A stretch of DNA of 64,000 nucleotides. It comes from Betaproteobacteria bacterium (GTDB lineage Bacteria; Pseudomonadota; Gammaproteobacteria; Burkholderiales; SG8-41). The notes below the pieces were generated by a model. It did not search any database and was not told the DNA's origin. It saw only the letters and a list, made by a program, of their open reading frames with translations. The stretch lies in assembly GCA_016192825.1 (NCBI GenBank), contig JACPTK010000035.1:1-64000 (forward strand), in the 5' to 3' direction. The stretch's first letter is position 1, and every line of letters begins with the position of its first letter. A program made the translations under genes and the position numbers. Positions 25,729-34,653 of this stretch are shown here, in pieces.

Positions 25729-26478
25729 TTGTCCGCGCTGACCGTCCTCTACGCGCTGCTCTTCTACGTCGCCGCCGCCACGCTCGTCGGCGGCGTGGCC
25801 TACCAGTGCTGGGTGTATGCGCGCACGCCGCAGCCGCTGAAGATCCCGATCCCGCCGGCGCCGGCCACGCGCCGCGGCGTCGCGCTGCGCATGCTCGTGG
25901 AGGTCACGCTCTTCAGAAGCCTGTTCCGCTCCAACAAGTGGATCTGGCTCTTCGGCTGGATCTTCCACGTCGCGCTGCTGGCGGTGCTGTTGCGCCACCT
26001 GCGCTATTTCACCGAGCCGGTCTGGGCCTGGGTGGCCCTCGTCCAGCCCGCGGGCCTCTACGCCGGCTTCGCCATGCTCGCCGGCCTCGCGGGGCTCTGG
26101 GCGCGGCGCTTCCTCGTCGATCGCGTGCGCTACATCAGCAGTCCCTCCGATCACCTGATGCTCGCGCTGCTCGCGGCCATCGCCGCGAGCGGGCTCGCCA
26201 TGAAATACCTCGCGCACACCGACATCGTCGCGCTCAAGGCGTTTTTCCTCGGCCTGATGGCGTTCGACTGGCAGGCGCTTCCCGCCGATCCGGTGCTGCT
26301 CGTGCACCTGGCGCTGGTCGCGGCGCTGATGATCGTCTTTCCCGTGAGCAAGCTGCTGCATGCGCCGGGGGTGTTCTTCAGCCCGAGCCTGAACCAGGTC
26401 GACGACGCGCGCGAGCGGCGGCACGCGGCCGGCTGGTCGGCGCGGATCGTCCACGTCAGCCGCGCGCGCGGAGGCTGA
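25729..26478 (+). CDS. dsrM: DsrM membrane cytochrome b subunit
   Basis: 249 residues from a TTG with GGTGGAG upstream. Five to six hydrophobic helices (LYALLFYVAAATLVGGVAYQ; WLFGWIFHVALLAVLLRHLR) and histidines in helices resemble NarI-type heme b proteins. DsrM exchanges electrons with the quinone pool and with DsrK. It is shorter than the M subunit of sulfate reducers, as is common in oxidisers. Its stop directly precedes the dsrK ATG. Confidence 0.9.
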   Translation: MSALTVLYALLFYVAAATLVGGVAYQCWVYARTPQPLKIPIPPAPATRRGVALRMLVEVTLFRSLFRSNKWIWLFGWIFHVALLAVLLRHLRYFTEPVWAWVALVQPAGLYAGFAMLAGLAGLWARRFLVDRVRYISSPSDHLMLALLAAIAASGLAMKYLAHTDIVALKAFFLGLMAFDWQALPADPVLLVHLALVAALMIVFPVSKLLHAPGVFFSPSLNQVDDARERRHAAGWSARIVHVSRARGG

Positions 26479-27969
26479 ATGGCCGCATTCCAGACGCCGC
26501 CGCTGGGCGAATACCCGGTGATCCCGCCGGTGCGCGAAGGCGTCATGGCGCACAGCAAGCCGTTTGTGGCCAAGCCCGATCTGCAAAAGCCGCTCGGCTT
26601 TCCCGGCGAGCTGGTGCCGGAGTGGGAAAAGGTCGCCGTCACCAGGCTCGGCGAGCTCGTGTCGCAGTCGCGCGCGCTGCAGGTGTTCCTGGACTCGTGC
26701 GTCAAGTGCGGCGCCTGCACCGACAAGTGCCACTACTATCTCGGCACCTCCGACCCCAAGAACATGCCGGTGGCGCGCCAGGACCTGCTGCGTTCGGTCT
26801 ATCGCCGCTACTACACCTTCGCCGGCAAGCACTTCCCGAAGCTGGTGGGCGCGCGCGACATGACCAAGGAAGTGCTCGACGACTGGTACAGCTACTTTCA
26901 CCAGTGCTCGCAATGCCGGCGCTGCTCCGTGTTCTGCCCCTACGGCATCGACACCGCCGAAATCTCGATGGCGGCGCGCGACATCATGGACAGCGTCGGC
27001 CTGGGCCAGAAATACTCGAACGAGATCATCGGCAAGGTCCACAAGATCGGCAACAACCTCGGACTGCCCGAGCCCGCTCTGCGCAACACGCTCGACGGCC
27101 TCGAAGAGGACGTGAAGGAAGCGACCGGGGTGGACGTCAGGTTCCCGCTCGACCAGAAGGGCGCCGAGGTGCTGCTGGTCACGCCGAGCGCCGACTTTTT
27201 CGCGGAGCCGCACATCGACGGCCTGATCGGCTACGCCAAGGTGTTTCACGCCGCGGGCATCTCGTGGACGCTCTCCTCGCACGCCTCCGAGGCCGCGAAC
27301 TTCTCGCTGTTCATCGGCAACCACGACAACCTGCAGAAGGTGGCCGAGCGCATCCGCGAGGCGGCGCTCGAGCTGGGCGTGAAGCGCATCGTGGTGGGCG
27401 AGTGCGGCCACGCCTGGCGCGTCGCCTACAGCTTCTGGAACACGCTCATCGGGCCGTTCGATTTCCTCGATCCGCGCTATCCGGCGCCGCAGCACATCTG
27501 CGAGGTGACCTACGATCTCATCCGCCGCGGCGCCCTCACGCTGGACAAGAGCGCCAACGCCGGCAAGGTCGTGACCTTCCACGACTCGTGCAACGTATCG
27601 CGCGGCTCGCGCATGGGCGGCGTGCCGGGCGGGCAATTTCTCATCCCGCGCGAGATCATCCGCGCCTGCGTCGACAGGTTCGTCGACATGGCGCCCGAGA
27701 CCATCGGCGAGACCACCTTCTGCTGCGGCGGCGGGGGCGGCCTGCTCAGCGACGACCTGATCGAGTTGCGCGTGAAGGGCGCGCTGCCGCGCATGCAGGC
27801 GCTGCAGCAGGTGGTGGAGGAGCACGGCGTCAACTACATGGCCGCGATCTGCGCCATCTGCAAGAGCCAGTTCACCAAGGTGCTGCCGTACTACAAGCAC
27901 CCGATGGACATGATCGGCAGCGTGCACGGGCTGGTAAGCAGCGCGATCGTGCTGGGGCCGAAGCAATGA
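26479..27969 (+). CDS. dsrK: DsrK, HdrD-like Fe-S subunit
   Basis: 496 residues. Two [4Fe-4S] sites (CVKCGACTDKC and CSQCRRCSVFCPYGID) are followed by a CCG-type catalytic cluster region (FHDSCNVSRGSRMGG, TFCCGGGGGLLSDD, ICAICKSQF). DsrK faces the cytoplasm and reduces or oxidises the DsrC disulfide/trisulfide. A second protein of this type is encoded at 37421-38791. Confidence 0.94.
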   Translation: MAAFQTPPLGEYPVIPPVREGVMAHSKPFVAKPDLQKPLGFPGELVPEWEKVAVTRLGELVSQSRALQVFLDSCVKCGACTDKCHYYLGTSDPKNMPVARQDLLRSVYRRYYTFAGKHFPKLVGARDMTKEVLDDWYSYFHQCSQCRRCSVFCPYGIDTAEISMAARDIMDSVGLGQKYSNEIIGKVHKIGNNLGLPEPALRNTLDGLEEDVKEATGVDVRFPLDQKGAEVLLVTPSADFFAEPHIDGLIGYAKVFHAAGISWTLSSHASEAANFSLFIGNHDNLQKVAERIREAALELGVKRIVVGECGHAWRVAYSFWNTLIGPFDFLDPRYPAPQHICEVTYDLIRRGALTLDKSANAGKVVTFHDSCNVSRGSRMGGVPGGQFLIPREIIRACVDRFVDMAPETIGETTFCCGGGGGLLSDDLIELRVKGALPRMQALQQVVEEHGVNYMAAICAICKSQFTKVLPYYKHPMDMIGSVHGLVSSAIVLGPKQ

Positions 27970-27991
27970 GGCGGTTCAACCGGAGATAACC

Positions 27992-29992
27992 ATGTCAGCG
28001 CCAGCGAGCAAGCCCGAGGCGAAGAGCGGGCACACCTTCCGCAAGTTCAAGGACGGCGATCACGAGTGGGGTTCGTTCCAGGAGCAGATCTTCTCCGGCG
28101 ACGAGACCGACAAGTGCCCGACCTACGTGCACAAGACGCCACCCTGCCAGGCGACCTGCCCCTCGGGCGAGGACATCCGCGGCTGGCTCAACATCGTGCG
28201 CGGAGTGGAGAAGGCGCCCAAGGGCACGAGCATGCAGGAGTACGCGTTCCGGCGCTCCACCGATGCCAATCCGTTTCCCTCCATGATGGGGCGGGTATGC
28301 CCGGCGCCGTGCCAGACCGGCTGCAATCGCAACAAGGTGGAAGACACCGTCGGCATCAACGCGCTCGAGCAGTACCTCGGCGACTACGCGCTGGAGCAGA
28401 ACTTCGCTTTCCAGGCGGGGCCCGACACCGGCAAGCGCGTCGCGATCGTGGGCGGCGGCCCGGCGGGCCTGTCGGCGGCCTATCAATTGCGCCGCAAAGG
28501 GCATGCCGTGACCCTGTTCGACGATCACGCCGAGCTGGGAGGCATGGCGAAGTACGGCGTGCCGGGCTACCGCCTGCCGCGCAAGCATCTGGACGGCGAG
28601 ATCAACCGCATCGTCGCGATGGGCGTCGAGGTCCGGCTCAACACGCGCATCGGCACGGATGCCGCCCTGAACGCCCTCGAAACGGGCTTTGACGCGGTGC
28701 TGCTCGCGATCGGCTGCAAAGCCGGCCTCAGCCTGCCCGTTCCCGGGGCGAACGCGCCCAACTGTATCAGCGGGGTCGCGTTTCTCGAGGCCTTCAACCA
28801 GGGCCGGCTGAAATCGGTCGCCGGCCGGGTGGTGGTGGTCGGCGGCGGCGACACCTCGGTCGACGTGGTCTCGGTGGCGCGCCGGCTCGGCTACGTGAAG
28901 GACCTGAAGGAGACCGAGCGCCCGGAGTTCGTGGTGATGGGGCAGACCGCGCACGACGTCTCGGCCGCGGCGGCGCGCCAGGGCGCCGACGTCATGCTGA
29001 TCTCGATGCAGCCGATCGAGGGAATGAACGCGGCCAAGCACGAGATCGAGGACGCCCAGCGCGAGGGCGTGAAAATCCGCGGCAGCCTGTTGGCCGTGAA
29101 AGTCCTCCTCGACGAGCGCACCGGGCGCGCCAAGGCGCTGCGCGTGATCGAGCTCGATTATTCGACGGGCAAGCCGGTCGAGAAGCCCGGCACCGAGATG
29201 GACCTCGAGGCCGATCTCATCGTTTCCGCCATCGGACAGGCCGGCGATCTCCGCGGCATGGAGGAGCTGGACAACGGCAAGGGCCTGATCGCGGCCGACA
29301 GGTTCTACCAGGTGCCGAAGCGGCAAGGCGTGTTCGCCTGCGGCGACATCATCCGCCCGCACCTGCTCACCACGGTGATCGGACAGGGTTCGATCGCCGC
29401 CGAGAACATCGACCGCTACCTTGGCAGGAAGGAGATGGCCAAGCGGCCGAAGGTCGACGTGCACCACTTCAACCTGCTCGACAAGCTGCGCGAAGTGAAC
29501 CTCGAGCCCAGGCCGTTCAAACCGGTCGCGGAGCCGGAGCTGCGCGAGATCGACCGGGGGCTGCGCGGGACCTCGCTTGCCGGCAAGTCGGTGGGCGGAT
29601 TTGCCATCCACAATTACGAGGATCGCAGCGCCGCGGAAGTCTGCCAGGCCGAGGAGCTGTTCCTCGGCCATTTCCCGTACCAGGAGCGCATCAAGCGCAC
29701 CGAGATCGGACCTTCGGCCGAGGAGGTGCTCGGCCACTTCTCCGAGCGCATGGTCGGCTTGACCGACAAGCAGGCGGTAGACGAAGCGAAGCGCTGCATG
29801 AGCTGCGGCATGTGCTTCGAGTGCGACAACTGCGTCATCTACTGCCCGCAGACCGCGGTCAAGCGCACCCCCAAGTCGGAGGCAACCATGGGCCGCTACG
29901 TCTACACGGACTACGACCTGTGCATCGGCTGCCACATCTGCGCCGACGTCTGTCCCACCGGCTACATCAAGATGGGCATGGGCGATCACTGA
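27992..29992 (+). CDS. dsrL: DsrL NAD(P)H:acceptor oxidoreductase
   Basis: A 666-residue GltD-like flavoprotein: N-terminal cysteines (CQATCPSGEDIRGW, CPAPCQTGCNRN), FAD site VAIVGGGPAGLSAAYQLRRK, NAD(P)H site VVVVGGGDTSVDVVSVARR, then a C-terminal extension with two [4Fe-4S] sites (CMSCGMCFECDNCVIYCP; CIGCHICADVCPTGYI). DsrL couples to DsrAB and in oxidisers passes electrons to NAD(P)+. GGAG lies before the ATG. A strong marker of rDsr systems. Confidence 0.94.
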   Translation: MSAPASKPEAKSGHTFRKFKDGDHEWGSFQEQIFSGDETDKCPTYVHKTPPCQATCPSGEDIRGWLNIVRGVEKAPKGTSMQEYAFRRSTDANPFPSMMGRVCPAPCQTGCNRNKVEDTVGINALEQYLGDYALEQNFAFQAGPDTGKRVAIVGGGPAGLSAAYQLRRKGHAVTLFDDHAELGGMAKYGVPGYRLPRKHLDGEINRIVAMGVEVRLNTRIGTDAALNALETGFDAVLLAIGCKAGLSLPVPGANAPNCISGVAFLEAFNQGRLKSVAGRVVVVGGGDTSVDVVSVARRLGYVKDLKETERPEFVVMGQTAHDVSAAAARQGADVMLISMQPIEGMNAAKHEIEDAQREGVKIRGSLLAVKVLLDERTGRAKALRVIELDYSTGKPVEKPGTEMDLEADLIVSAIGQAGDLRGMEELDNGKGLIAADRFYQVPKRQGVFACGDIIRPHLLTTVIGQGSIAAENIDRYLGRKEMAKRPKVDVHHFNLLDKLREVNLEPRPFKPVAEPELREIDRGLRGTSLAGKSVGGFAIHNYEDRSAAEVCQAEELFLGHFPYQERIKRTEIGPSAEEVLGHFSERMVGLTDKQAVDEAKRCMSCGMCFECDNCVIYCPQTAVKRTPKSEATMGRYVYTDYDLCIGCHICADVCPTGYIKMGMGDH

Positions 29993-30002
29993 GCGGCGGG
30001 AC

Positions 30003-30389
30003 ATGACGCGCATCGCTGCCGGAATCTTCGCCGCGCTGCTGGCGGTCGCGGGATCCGCCGACACCAGCCCGCGGCAGGCGCAGCGCGTGCCGCTGCCCGT
30101 CATCAGGATCGAGCAGGGCGAGGCCTGCGTCGCGCCCGTGGAGGAGATGCGGCGCAACCACATGGCGATGCTCCTCGACCAGCGCGACCGCACCGTGCGC
30201 GAGGGCATCCGCACCACGCGCTTCAGTCTGAAGAACTGCGTCGAGTGCCACGCGAGCCGGAAGACGGGCAGCGTGCTCGGCAAGGACGGCTTCTGCTCGA
30301 GCTGCCACACCTACGCCGCGGTGAGCATGGACTGCTTCGAGTGCCATACGCCGCTCCGGCAGAGCCGGACTGCCAGCGCTCCTCGATGA
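30003..30389 (+). CDS. dsrJ: DsrJ periplasmic triheme cytochrome c
   Basis: 128 residues: N-terminal signal/anchor MTRIAAGIFAALLAVAG, then three CXXCH sites (CVECH, CSSCH, CFECH). Part of the DsrMKJOP transmembrane complex on the periplasmic side, where one heme has unusual ligation in studied homologues. TGA overlaps the dsrO ATG. Confidence 0.93.
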   Translation: MTRIAAGIFAALLAVAGSADTSPRQAQRVPLPVIRIEQGEACVAPVEEMRRNHMAMLLDQRDRTVREGIRTTRFSLKNCVECHASRKTGSVLGKDGFCSSCHTYAAVSMDCFECHTPLRQSRTASAPR

Positions 30390-31120
30390 GCCCGGACCGC
30401 CGCCAGTTTCTGGGTTGGGGCGCCGCCGCCGCAGTCACCGCTGCCGGCGCGGCCCTCGCGCCGGGCTTGAGGCTGATCGAGCTGGCGCAGGCGCGCTCGC
30501 CCGAGGAGGCCGCCTCCGCGCTGCAGCGCTGGGGACTGCTGATCGACATCACGAAGTGCACGGACTGCGACGTGTGCGTCACCGCCTGCAGCAAGGAGAA
30601 CGGCTGGACGGGCCATGGCCGGCCCGAAACCGATCCGCAGTGGATCCGCAAGGTGAGCCTGCGCGACAAGCGCACCGGCTACGCGCAGACGCTGCCGCTC
30701 ATGTGCCAGCACTGCGAGCACCCGCCGTGCGTGGACGTGTGCCCGACCGGCGCCTCGTTCAGGCGCGACGACGGCATCGTGCTGGTGGACAAGCACACCT
30801 GCATCGGTTGCCGCTACTGCGTCATGGCCTGCCCGTACGGCGCGCGCTCCTTTGTCCACGAGACCGTCAGCGGCCAGAAGTCGGACGTGCCGCGCGGCAA
30901 GGGCACGGTGGAGTCCTGCACCCTGTGCGTGCACCGCGTGGATCGCGGCGAGACCCCGGCCTGCGTCGAGGCTTGCAACCGGGACGGCGGCAAGGCCATG
31001 GTGTTCGGCGATCTCAACGACCCCTCCGCGGAGATCCACCGGCGCCTGCGCGCCGAGCCCTCGACCCAGGTGCGCGCCGATCTCGCGCTCAATACCGGCG
31101 TGCGTTACCGGGGTCTATAG
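30386..31120 (+). CDS. dsrO: DsrO periplasmic ferredoxin-like subunit (TAT-exported)
   Basis: 244 residues. SPDRRQFLGWGAAAAVTAAG is a twin-arginine signal. Four cysteine clusters follow (CTDCDVCVTACSKEN; CQHCEHPPCVDVCPTGA; CIGCRYCVMACPYGA; CTLCVHRV...CVEACN), typical of NrfC/HybA-type four-[4Fe-4S] proteins. It connects DsrJ to DsrP. Coupled to dsrJ by ATGA. Confidence 0.94.
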   Translation: MSPDRRQFLGWGAAAAVTAAGAALAPGLRLIELAQARSPEEAASALQRWGLLIDITKCTDCDVCVTACSKENGWTGHGRPETDPQWIRKVSLRDKRTGYAQTLPLMCQHCEHPPCVDVCPTGASFRRDDGIVLVDKHTCIGCRYCVMACPYGARSFVHETVSGQKSDVPRGKGTVESCTLCVHRVDRGETPACVEACNRDGGKAMVFGDLNDPSAEIHRRLRAEPSTQVRADLALNTGVRYRGL

Positions 31121-31123
31121 CGT

Positions 31124-32320
31124 ATGGCGCGCGTGCATTACCGCGAAATCGAGGGCGACAGCCGTGGCTTCTACGCGCTGCTGGGCGCGCTCGGCGCCCT
31201 GATCCTTGCCGGCCTGGGAGCCTCCTGGTACATGGAGCACAACGGCCACTACGTCACCGGCATGAGCAACCGGATCGTGTGGGGCATGCCGCATGTGTTC
31301 GCGATATTCCTGATCGTCGCCGCGTCGGGCGTGCTCAACGTCGCCTCGATCGCCTCGGTGTTCGGCCGCGAACTTTACAAGCCGCTGGCGCGACTGTCCG
31401 GCCTGCTCGCGCTGACCCTGCTGGCCGGCGGTCTGGCGGTACTGGTGCTCGATCTGGGCCGGCCGGAGCGGCTGATCGTGGCCATGACCCATTACAACGT
31501 CAAGTCGATTTTCGCCTGGAATATTTTCCTCTATACGGGTTTCTACGCGATCGTGGCGGTTTACCTGTGGACGATGTTCGAGCGGCGCATGAATGACTAC
31601 AACAAGCCGGCAGGCCTGTTCGCGTTCGTCTGGCGCCTGATCCTGACCACCGGCACCGGATCGATCTTCGGCTTCCTGGTGGCGCGCGAGCCTTACTCCA
31701 GCGCGCTGCTCGCACCGATGTTTATCATCATGTCGTTCTCCTTCGGCCTGGCAATCTTCGTATTGGTGCTGATGGCCGCCTGCAATTGGACCGGCCGAGC
31801 GCTGGGCGACGTCGTGCTGAACCGGCTCAGGAACCTGCTCGGCGTGTTCGTCGCCACGGTCCTGTATTTCGTCGCGATCCATCACCTTACCAACCTCTAC
31901 GTCGCGCGCCAGCACGACGTAGAGCGCTTCTTCCTCTGGGAGGGCGGCATCTACACAGCGCTGTTCTGGTTTGTTCAGGTCCTGACCGGCGGCGTCCTGC
32001 CCCTCGCGCTGTTGTTCGGGACCACATCGCGCCGCGCCCTCGCAGCGGCGGCGGTGTGCGTGATCCTGGGGGGGCTTGCGCAGCTTTATGTCCTCGTCAT
32101 CGGCGGCCAGGCCTACCCGCAGCTGATGTTCCCGGAAAAGGAAGTGAGCAGCAGCTTCTTCGACGGCGTGGTCGCAGGCTACGCACCGAGCCTGCCGGAA
32201 CTGGCGCTCGGCGTGGGCGGCGTGGCGCTGGCGCTGGCGCTCACCGCGGTGGCGCTCAAGGTATTACCGTTTCTGCCGCGCAGCCTGGCGGACGGTGACG
32301 TCGATTCCGCGGCCGCATGA
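31124..32320 (+). CDS. dsrP: DsrP NrfD-like membrane subunit
   Basis: 398 residues, about ten hydrophobic helices of NrfD/PsrC type (MPHVFAIFLIVAASGVLNVA; LTLLAGGLAVLVLDLGRPER), no heme histidine pattern. The quinone-interacting subunit partnering DsrO. Starts 3 nt after dsrO; its TGA overlaps the dsrN ATG. Confidence 0.93.
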   Translation: MARVHYREIEGDSRGFYALLGALGALILAGLGASWYMEHNGHYVTGMSNRIVWGMPHVFAIFLIVAASGVLNVASIASVFGRELYKPLARLSGLLALTLLAGGLAVLVLDLGRPERLIVAMTHYNVKSIFAWNIFLYTGFYAIVAVYLWTMFERRMNDYNKPAGLFAFVWRLILTTGTGSIFGFLVAREPYSSALLAPMFIIMSFSFGLAIFVLVLMAACNWTGRALGDVVLNRLRNLLGVFVATVLYFVAIHHLTNLYVARQHDVERFFLWEGGIYTALFWFVQVLTGGVLPLALLFGTTSRRALAAAAVCVILGGLAQLYVLVIGGQAYPQLMFPEKEVSSSFFDGVVAGYAPSLPELALGVGGVALALALTAVALKVLPFLPRSLADGDVDSAAA

Positions 32321-33708
32321 ACCGCCTGTTCATCTCCGCTGCCCACAAGTCCTCGGGCAAGACCACGCTGTGCATCGGATCGTGCGCGGCACTGCGCGCG
32401 CGCGGCGAGGTGGTGCAGCCCTTCAAGAAGGGCCCGGATTACATCGATCCGCTGTGGCTCGGGCTGGCGGCCGGGCGGCCCTGCTACAACCTCGACGCCT
32501 ATCTGACGGGCGCGGACGAGATTCGCGCCCAGGTCACGCGCAGCATGCGCGGGGCCACGCTCGGCATCATTGAGGGCAACAAGGGCCTGTACGACGGGCT
32601 CGACCTCCATGGCAGCAACAGCAACGCGGCGATGGCGGCACTGCTCGGCACGCCCGTGGTGCTGGTGATCGACGCGCGCGGCATGACGCGCGGCATCGCG
32701 CCGCTCATTCTCGGCTACCAGGCGTTCGACCCGAACATCCGCATCGCCGGCGTGATCCTGAACCAGCTCGGGGGCTCGCGCCACGAGGCCAAGCTGCGCG
32801 CGGTGATCCAGCACTACACCGGCGTGCCGGTGCTCGGCGCCGTGCAGCACGATGAGCGCATGACCATCGCGGAGCGCCACCTCGGCCTCATCCCGAGCAA
32901 CGAGGCGCAGGGCGCGCGCGAGCGCGTGGACGAGATCGCGGCGCTCGTCGCCGCCCAGGTGGACCTCGATCGCCTGCTCGCCATCGCGCGCGAGGCGCTG
33001 CCCTTGCCCGGAACCCAGACCCCGATGAGCGGCGCCCCGGCGCAGCCAGGCAGCCCGCCGGTGCGCTTGGGCATCGCGCGCGATGCCGCGTTCGGCTTCT
33101 ACTATCCGGGCGACCTTGAAGCCTTGGAAGCGGCCGGGGCGGAGCTGGTGAGCTTCGATGCCCTGCATACCGAGCATTTGCCGAGGATCGACGGCCTGTT
33201 CATCGGCGGCGGATTTCCGGAAACGCATATGGAAACGCTTGCGGCGAACACAAATCTGCGCCGCGAATTGCACGATGCGATCGAAGCCGGCCTCCCGGCG
33301 TATGCCGAATGCGGCGGGCTGATGTATCTGGCGCGCGGCATCGAGTGGAACGGGCGTCGCGCCGGGATGGTCGGCGTGATTCCGGCGGACATCGTCATGC
33401 ACAGACGGCCGGTCGGGCGCGGCTACGTGCATCTGCGCGAGACTGGCCGCGGCCCCTGGCCGCAGGCGCCCGCGCGGGACGCGCCGCCCATTCGCGCGCA
33501 CGAGTTTCACTATTCGAGCGTCGAGAACCTCCCCCCCGGTGTCGAGTTCGCCTACGAGGTCGAGCGCGGTCACGGCGTCGACGGCCGGCACGACGGCATC
33601 GTGCACAAGAACCTGCTGGCATCGTTTGCCCACCTGCGCGATGTCGCCGGCAACCCGTGGGCGCGGCGCTTCGTCGACTTCGTCCGGAGCTGCCGGCATG
33701 CCGCTTGA
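32317..33708 (+). CDS. dsrN: DsrN, cobyrinate a,c-diamide synthase-like amidase
   Basis: 463 residues: N-terminal P-loop (SAAHKSSGKTTLCIGSCAAL), LIEGNKGLYDGLD-type motif (GIIEGNKGLYDGLDLHGSNS), and a C-terminal GATase with YAECGGLMYLARG (nucleophile Cys) and a late HEFHYS. In dsr clusters it amidates siroheme to the amide form used by DsrAB. Overlaps dsrP (ATGA) and the next gene (11 bp). Confidence 0.92.
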   Translation: MNRLFISAAHKSSGKTTLCIGSCAALRARGEVVQPFKKGPDYIDPLWLGLAAGRPCYNLDAYLTGADEIRAQVTRSMRGATLGIIEGNKGLYDGLDLHGSNSNAAMAALLGTPVVLVIDARGMTRGIAPLILGYQAFDPNIRIAGVILNQLGGSRHEAKLRAVIQHYTGVPVLGAVQHDERMTIAERHLGLIPSNEAQGARERVDEIAALVAAQVDLDRLLAIAREALPLPGTQTPMSGAPAQPGSPPVRLGIARDAAFGFYYPGDLEALEAAGAELVSFDALHTEHLPRIDGLFIGGGFPETHMETLAANTNLRRELHDAIEAGLPAYAECGGLMYLARGIEWNGRRAGMVGVIPADIVMHRRPVGRGYVHLRETGRGPWPQAPARDAPPIRAHEFHYSSVENLPPGVEFAYEVERGHGVDGRHDGIVHKNLLASFAHLRDVAGNPWARRFVDFVRSCRHAA

Positions 33709-34036
33709 GGCCGAGGAAAAAGCGTTGCCGGTCGACGACGAGGGCTACCTGATCGATCCCGCGCAATGGAATGAGCAGGTCGCCGAGGAGCTGGCGCGCC
33801 GGGAGCGCATCGTTCTGTCCGATGAGCACTGGGCAGTGATCAGGTTCATGCGCGAGTACTATGAGCGGCGCCAGATTGCCCCGGATGCCCGCCATGTCAT
33901 GAAGCACCTGGCTGAGTTCAAGGGCGCGGGCAGCGGAGGGCGCAACGACCTGTTCGTGCTCTTCCCCTATGGCTACGTCAAGCAGGCCTGCAAGCTCGCG
34001 GGCATGCGCAGGCCGCGGGCCTGGAGCACCGGCTGA
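33698..34036 (+). CDS. DsrC-family protein retaining only the inner cysteine
   Basis: 112 residues with a clear DsrC/TusE fold (VDDEGYLIDPAQWNEQVAEE; LSDEHWAVIRFMREYYE; FPYGYVKQACKLAGM). Cys98 in KQAC is kept and is the only cysteine; the C-terminal arm ends RRPRAWSTG, so the penultimate Cys is missing. DsrC proper has both cysteines and TusE keeps the penultimate one, so keeping just the inner one is unusual. It overlaps the dsrN end by 11 bp and lies 4 nt before dsrR, clearly inside the dsr operon. It may be a non-catalytic partner or regulator (inference). Confidence 0.85.
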   Translation: MPLEAEEKALPVDDEGYLIDPAQWNEQVAEELARRERIVLSDEHWAVIRFMREYYERRQIAPDARHVMKHLAEFKGAGSGGRNDLFVLFPYGYVKQACKLAGMRRPRAWSTG

Positions 34037-34040
34037 CGCC

Positions 34041-34358
34041 GTGATCACCGTCACGCCGCAGGCCGCGGAGCAGATTGCAAAGTCGGCGCAGCAAGCCGGC
34101 GCGGGCGGCGTCTGCCTGCGCCTGGCCGCGCGCCTGGACGACAAAGGCGTGCTCGAGTACGGCATGGGCTTCGACGACAAGGCCGACGGCGACACGCAGG
34201 TCGCCGCCAGCGGCATCACGCTGCTGATCTCGCCCGGCAGCGTCGAGCTGCTGACCGGCGCCACCCTGGACTACGTCGAGATCAATCCCGGCGAGTGGCG
34301 CTTCATCTTCAGCAACCCGAACGATCCGTCGCACAAGGCGCCCAAGCCGGCGCGCTAG
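34041..34358 (+). CDS. dsrR: DsrR, cysteine-poor A-type carrier-like protein
   Basis: 105 residues from a GTG start. HesB/IscA-like fold (ITVTPQAAEQIAKSAQQAGA; GITLLISPGSVELLTGATLD, then YVE), but without the C-terminal CGC iron-sulfur ligands. This loss defines DsrR, which in Allochromatium acts post-transcriptionally on dsr expression. One Cys remains (GGVCLRLAAR). Its TAG stop is the CTAG of a dispersed element. Confidence 0.88.
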   Translation: MITVTPQAAEQIAKSAQQAGAGGVCLRLAARLDDKGVLEYGMGFDDKADGDTQVAASGITLLISPGSVELLTGATLDYVEINPGEWRFIFSNPNDPSHKAPKPAR

Positions 34359-34566
34359 GAGTTTGTCGGACTTAGGGCCGACAAACTCCTGATGCAAAAC
34401 CGCCTGCGCAAAAACGGAAGAAAACGGTTGCAAAAAGCCTTATTTTCAGCCTGCGCGCGTGCCCGTTGGAGGCCAGGAAGGGTCGTCATCCTGAATTTCA
34501 TTTGAAATGCGCAGGCGGTTTTGCGGTTAGCAGCCTGTCGGATTGCCAAGTCCGACAGGCTGCTAG
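34356..34566 (+). repeat. MITE-like dispersed element, copy 2 (reference copy)
   Basis: Layout: hairpin AGGAGTTTGTCGG/CCGACAAACTCCT; terminal inverted repeat GCAAAACCGCCTGCGCA (34394-34410) with perfect 17-bp partner TGCGCAGGCGGTTTTGC (34508-34524); right hairpin AGCAGCCTGTCGGA/TCCGACAGGCTGCT ending CTAG. No ORF inside. It ends the dsr gene run. Confidence 0.9.
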
Positions 34567-34653
34567 GGCCCGGCGCAGTGGACGCCGCCGCGGCATGGAG
34601 TTAGTCTGGGCGATCAGCGCTTTTCGCCGCGTGCCGCGGCACACGTTTGCGGT

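Noticed and set aside
25687-30310. Very long minus-strand ORFs opposite dsrMKL
   Set aside because: They are His/Arg/Ala-rich shadow frames of GC-rich coding DNA; the plus-strand frames carry full domain signatures.
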